NCBI GenBank assembly: GCA_022866015.1 | Contig: JALHTX010000238.1 | Coordinates: 1 to 10,506 of the forward strand | Reading direction: 5' to 3' | Origin: Thermoplasmatota archaeon | GTDB lineage: Archaea; Thermoplasmatota; E2; DHVEG-1 | DNA: 10,506 nt | In this document: piece by piece, positions 7,842-10,506 of the stretch | Position numbering within the stretch: position 1 is the first letter of the stretch | Layout: the number at the start of each line of letters is the position of its first letter | The notes under the pieces: model-generated | What the model was told of the DNA's origin: nothing | The model's input: only the letters and a program-made list of their open reading frames with translations | The model's database searches: none | Position numbers and translations under genes: made by a program

Positions 7842-9359
7842 CTAACTATTTGTTGAATCTAAAGTTGGTTTTTTCTTTCTAAAAATATCAATAACATTAA
7901 TAGCAGATGAAAATTTTTTTGGTAGAACCTCTTTTAATAGATAGATATCTTTTATTTCCAAATTTCTGCAAATTATTATAATATACACAATACAACCAAT
8001 TATCGCGTAGATTGATATAACAATGATATTATGATTGATAATTTGCCCCAATAAAATGATTCCACTCATTACAATAGAGGCGATTATAGCTATTTTTAGG
8101 GCAGAAACATCAAATTTGGTTTGTATAATTTTCTTAAGTAAATACATGGAGAACAACATTGCAAAAAATAAAGATAAAAATCTTGCAAATGCACATCCAA
8201 TTATTCCCAAAGGACCAACTAACGCTAACGCAATAATAATATTTAATCCAGCATATACAATTCCTTGGCTCAGTCTATAAAACGGTTTCCCTAATATATA
8301 AACATTATTTCCATATATAGAATAGAATCCGTAAAAAATTCCAGATATGGAAAATATTACCAATACCGATGCAGCATCAATATATTTTCCGTTTCCAAAG
8401 ATTTGAAGTAATGGATATGATAAAGTAGCGATTAAAAAGCATACTGGAATAAATGTTAAGGAAAAATAACGCGAAACCATAGTAAATGCTTTTTGTAATG
8501 ATGGTTCCCCTCGCGATTTTAATATAGATATTTTAGGTATAATAGGATCTAACAAAGTTGAGATGTATTGTGATATATAATTAAAAAATGTTTTTGCAAT
8601 ATAATATGTCGCTAAAATTTCAGGAGAGAGAAAAATACCAACAAGGAATTGATCTGCATCCATTCCATAGCGTACATATCCTTCACCATAATAAGGAACA
8701 GAATACGACATTGTTTCTCTTAATGAAAAAAATGCAGACCCTCCTAATAAAAACTCTCGAATAAAAAATATTACTATTAGTGATGAAAGCAATTGTCCTA
8801 CTATAAATCCAATGATATAACCTTGAATTCCTGTGATACTAAACAAAGAAATAGATATTACCGGTATTATAATTCCATTTATACTCCGGATAATGCTCAG
8901 TTTTCCAAATTTATCTGTAGCCTGGGTCGCTAAAAGAAGACTTTCATTCAATTTAAAGGGTATAATACCTATTGACATTATTTTTATTAAATTCGAATAA
9001 CCTGGTGTTTTGAAAAATAATATTGAAATTTGATCAGATAGAATAAATATCATAAATGCAAATAAAAAAGAGAATAGTAGGGGGATAACTATAGAAATTT
9101 TTATCAGTGAACTTCCCCTTTTTTTGTCACCCCTAGCAAAGAACTCGGGAGCTTTTTGTAAGCATGTCGTCGAAAGACCGAATCCAGTAACCATGGAACA
9201 AAGACCGACAAGAATATTAAATACAGGTAATGCTGCCATATCAACTTTTGAAAAAAGGAGGGTTGTAATAAATAAATAAATTATTCCAAATATGATTGTT
9301 ATTGCCTGTGCAGAAAATAATTTCATTGAATCGTGGATTGATTTTTTCTGGAGAGACAT
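7842..9359 (-). CDS. Wzx-like oligosaccharide flippase (MVF/MATE superfamily polysaccharide transporter)
   Basis: This 505-residue protein has about 14 hydrophobic segments spread evenly over its length, the size and topology of the polysaccharide transporter family. It begins KKSIHDSMKLFSAQAITIIFG, the amphipathic start and first helix usual for these flippases. FGLSTTCLQKAPEFFARGDK at about 56-75 resembles the conserved G-hS....r..A...a.g...r loop. Later PEILATYYIAKTFFNYISQY followed by LDPIIPKIS matches the mid-protein helix and the P-hh-phs pattern of the family. It would flip lipid-linked oligosaccharide built by the neighbouring glycosyltransferases across the cytoplasmic membrane. ATG at 9359 has GGAG at 9374-9377, 14 bases upstream, which is long for a ribosome binding site. 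A gap of 140 bases separates it from the upstream gene, so it may have its own promoter. Confidence 0.85.
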   Translation of the reverse strand: MSLQKKSIHDSMKLFSAQAITIIFGIIYLFITTLLFSKVDMAALPVFNILVGLCSMVTGFGLSTTCLQKAPEFFARGDKKRGSSLIKISIVIPLLFSFLFAFMIFILSDQISILFFKTPGYSNLIKIMSIGIIPFKLNESLLLATQATDKFGKLSIIRSINGIIIPVISISLFSITGIQGYIIGFIVGQLLSSLIVIFFIREFLLGGSAFFSLRETMSYSVPYYGEGYVRYGMDADQFLVGIFLSPEILATYYIAKTFFNYISQYISTLLDPIIPKISILKSRGEPSLQKAFTMVSRYFSLTFIPVCFLIATLSYPLLQIFGNGKYIDAASVLVIFSISGIFYGFYSIYGNNVYILGKPFYRLSQGIVYAGLNIIIALALVGPLGIIGCAFARFLSLFFAMLFSMYLLKKIIQTKFDVSALKIAIIASIVMSGIILLGQIINHNIIVISIYAIIGCIVYIIIICRNLEIKDIYLLKEVLPKKFSSAINVIDIFRKKKPTLDSTNS

Positions 9360-9390
9360 ATTAATTCTTTGATCTCCTATTTTTCAAACG

Positions 9391-9471
9391 TTTTCAATAA
9401 GAATCTGAAAGCTTATAATATAGTTTTATTATAATCTTCATTTTTTTAAAAATATATTTCCTTATTGAAAA
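9391..9471. repeat. 11-bp inverted repeat flanking a possible promoter
   Basis: TTTTCAATAAG (9391-9401) and CTTATTGAAAA (9461-9471) are perfect reverse complements separated by 59 bases, all within the 140-base gap upstream of the flippase. The arms straddle a TATA-like box. In such AT-rich DNA an 11-bp match may arise by chance, so a regulatory role is only a possibility. Confidence 0.4.
9414..9423 (-). promoter_or_regulatory. Possible TATA box for the flippase gene
   Basis: On the - strand the sequence reads CTATATTATA, preceded by AATAAAA and about 54 bases upstream of the flippase ATG. If this is an archaeon, transcription would begin about 25 bases downstream, leaving a leader of roughly 30 bases that includes the GGAG site. 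The background is so A/T rich that TATA-like strings are common, which keeps this tentative. Confidence 0.25.
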
Positions 9472-9499
9472 AGGAACTTTAGTTAAAAATGATGAACCT

Positions 9500-10506
9500 T
9501 TATTTTTTTATTTTACTCCCGTCTTTCGACTGTTTTATCCCCTTGTTTAACATCCCTCTTTTAATTTCTTTAAGGAGATTTTGGTACACGGTCAATTTTA
9601 AATAATTCTTTTTTGCTCTTTTAAAACCCGCAACTGCAATCTTTTTTCTTTCATCATCATGTTCGAGATAATATTTAATTAATTCTATAGATTCATCAAT
9701 CGAATTAAATCCTACAATTTCTTTTCCTGGTTCAAAAACTTCATGTAATATATTGGAACAATCACAAACTTGCATAACGCCATTTATCGGTAATTGATAT
9801 AAACGGCCGTTTCCAAGTTCTCCACTTTGATGTAAATTGATACCAATCTTAGTATCTTGATATGTATCAACAAATAGATTTTGAGGCAATGGATTTACCC
9901 ACTTCCATTTTCCATGCAGAAGATAATACACGAAAAGTTTTGACCCCCATGGCCCAAATAATTTAAATTTTCTCCCAAAGGCTTTTTTAAGTTTTATCAA
10001 ATCTGAATTTTTTTCTCTATAGGGAGCACCGACATACAAAATATCAATTTTTCTATCTTTATTTAAAATATCTCTTTCTTTTAATTTAGGGTCATAAAGT
10101 GATTCTTCTACTCCCATGGGAAACCAAGATACTTGTTTTGCTCCCCATTCAAGAAGTTTATCTGTCATTTTAACTGGCATATCTCTGTGATAGCATACGT
10201 TAACGCAGGAGATATGATCAAAAGCCCATATGTATGGGACGGTACGCAAATATGATGAATTCGGATCATCTGTTGATTGGAGGACAGTATACACATCTAA
10301 ACTTTTAATAAATTCTGGATGGTATACATTATCGGCTCCAACACATAGAATATCTGCCTTTGTTTCTTGAATTATTTTTTTTAGCTCATAATAAGTTTTT
10401 AAAAGTTTTTTATCTTTTTTCCAATAAAGCTTGTCTAATGTCCATGCATCCTTAATTATCCGCCCTAAAAATTCTCTATGATCAAATAAAATAAATTCAT
10501 AATCAA
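9500..10506 (-). CDS. CgeB-like glycosyltransferase (Glyco_trans_1_2 domain), partial at right edge
   Basis: The frame is open from the right edge (first complete codon 10502-10504) to a stop at 9500-9502, giving at least 334 residues with no start in the window. A GTG at 10294 could be mistaken for the start, but the 70 codons before it encode a coherent protein (for example ILCVGADNVYHPEF and ELKKIIQETKADIL). The middle has PYIWAFDHISCVNVCYHRDM, then WFPMGVEESLYDP, the hinge between the two halves of a GT-B fold. The C-terminal domain reads IDILYVGAPYREKN, GELGNGRLYQLPINGVMQV and EVFEPGKEIVGFNS, the pattern of CgeB/YkvP-type glycosyltransferases, in which the R-hhE/Q-h-GG segment replaces EX7E. 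It ends in a lysine-rich tail. It probably adds a sugar to the same glycan; the donor is unknown. Confidence 0.75.
   Translation of the reverse strand, partial: DYEFILFDHREFLGRIIKDAWTLDKLYWKKDKKLLKTYYELKKIIQETKADILCVGADNVYHPEFIKSLDVYTVLQSTDDPNSSYLRTVPYIWAFDHISCVNVCYHRDMPVKMTDKLLEWGAKQVSWFPMGVEESLYDPKLKERDILNKDRKIDILYVGAPYREKNSDLIKLKKAFGRKFKLFGPWGSKLFVYYLLHGKWKWVNPLPQNLFVDTYQDTKIGINLHQSGELGNGRLYQLPINGVMQVCDCSNILHEVFEPGKEIVGFNSIDESIELIKYYLEHDDERKKIAVAGFKRAKKNYLKLTVYQNLLKEIKRGMLNKGIKQSKDGSKIKK

Noticed and set aside
8035..8280. An 81-codon open frame on the + strand inside the flippase gene
   Set aside because: It mirrors the hydrophobic codons of the flippase on the other strand and has no independent start signal.
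10292..10294. GTG as the start of the CgeB-like gene
   Set aside because: The frame stays open and protein-like for 70 codons to the right edge, so the gene is partial and its start is outside the window.

Overview
The window is a very AT-rich stretch of a cell-surface polysaccharide or glycoprotein-glycan biosynthesis cluster. Every recognisable gene fits the making, modifying or exporting of a glycan: cytoplasmic glycosyltransferases (GT4 type and a CgeB-like type), a polytopic GT-C-type membrane glycosyltransferase, a Wzx/MATE-fold oligosaccharide flippase, two class I SAM methyltransferases (one broken) and a NodB-like polysaccharide deacetylase. I see no tRNA, rRNA, CRISPR array, transposase or phage gene. 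The organism cannot be fixed from this window. The large GT-C membrane protein with an extracytoplasmic tail, the short GGAG ribosome binding sites, TATA-like boxes and runs of T after a gene are all compatible with a euryarchaeon of the methanogen type. A low-GC bacterium is not excluded.

Layout. Positions 1-2089 are on the + strand: the last 57 codons of a GT4 glycosyltransferase, then a 630-residue GT-C-like membrane protein 21 bases downstream. A convergent junction lies at 2090-2186. Everything from 2187 to the right edge is on the - strand. In its direction of transcription (right to left) it reads: a CgeB-like glycosyltransferase running in from the right edge (to 9500); the flippase (9359-7842); a GT4 (7751-6573); a second GT4 overlapping it by ATGA (6576-5533); a frameshifted zinc-ribbon methyltransferase (5327-4425); a GT4 N-terminal remnant (4415-4090); a SAM methyltransferase (4045-3371); and a NodB-like deacetylase overlapping it by ATGA (3374-2187).

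The most notable thing is a block of gene decay at about 4090-5535. Three neighbouring - strand genes are damaged in different ways. The GT4 ending at 5533 has an in-frame TAA after which 37 more codons of a normal GT4 C-terminus remain readable. The next gene is a methyltransferase whose 300-residue sequence can only be read across four single-base shifts (+1, -1, -1, +1), all in homopolymer runs. The third is a GT4 N-terminal domain that is frameshifted and cut short. The intact genes either side have equally long homopolymers but no shifts, and one lesion is a nonsense codon outside any run that must have shifted. Real decay is therefore more likely than sequencing error, though reads would be needed to prove it.

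How the genes would work together (inference): the cytoplasmic GT4 and CgeB-like enzymes build a lipid-linked oligosaccharide, the methyltransferase and deacetylase decorate it, the flippase turns it to the outer face of the membrane, and the GT-C protein adds a sugar there from a lipid-linked donor. I found no clearly undescribed system; the novelty is in the pattern of gene erosion.
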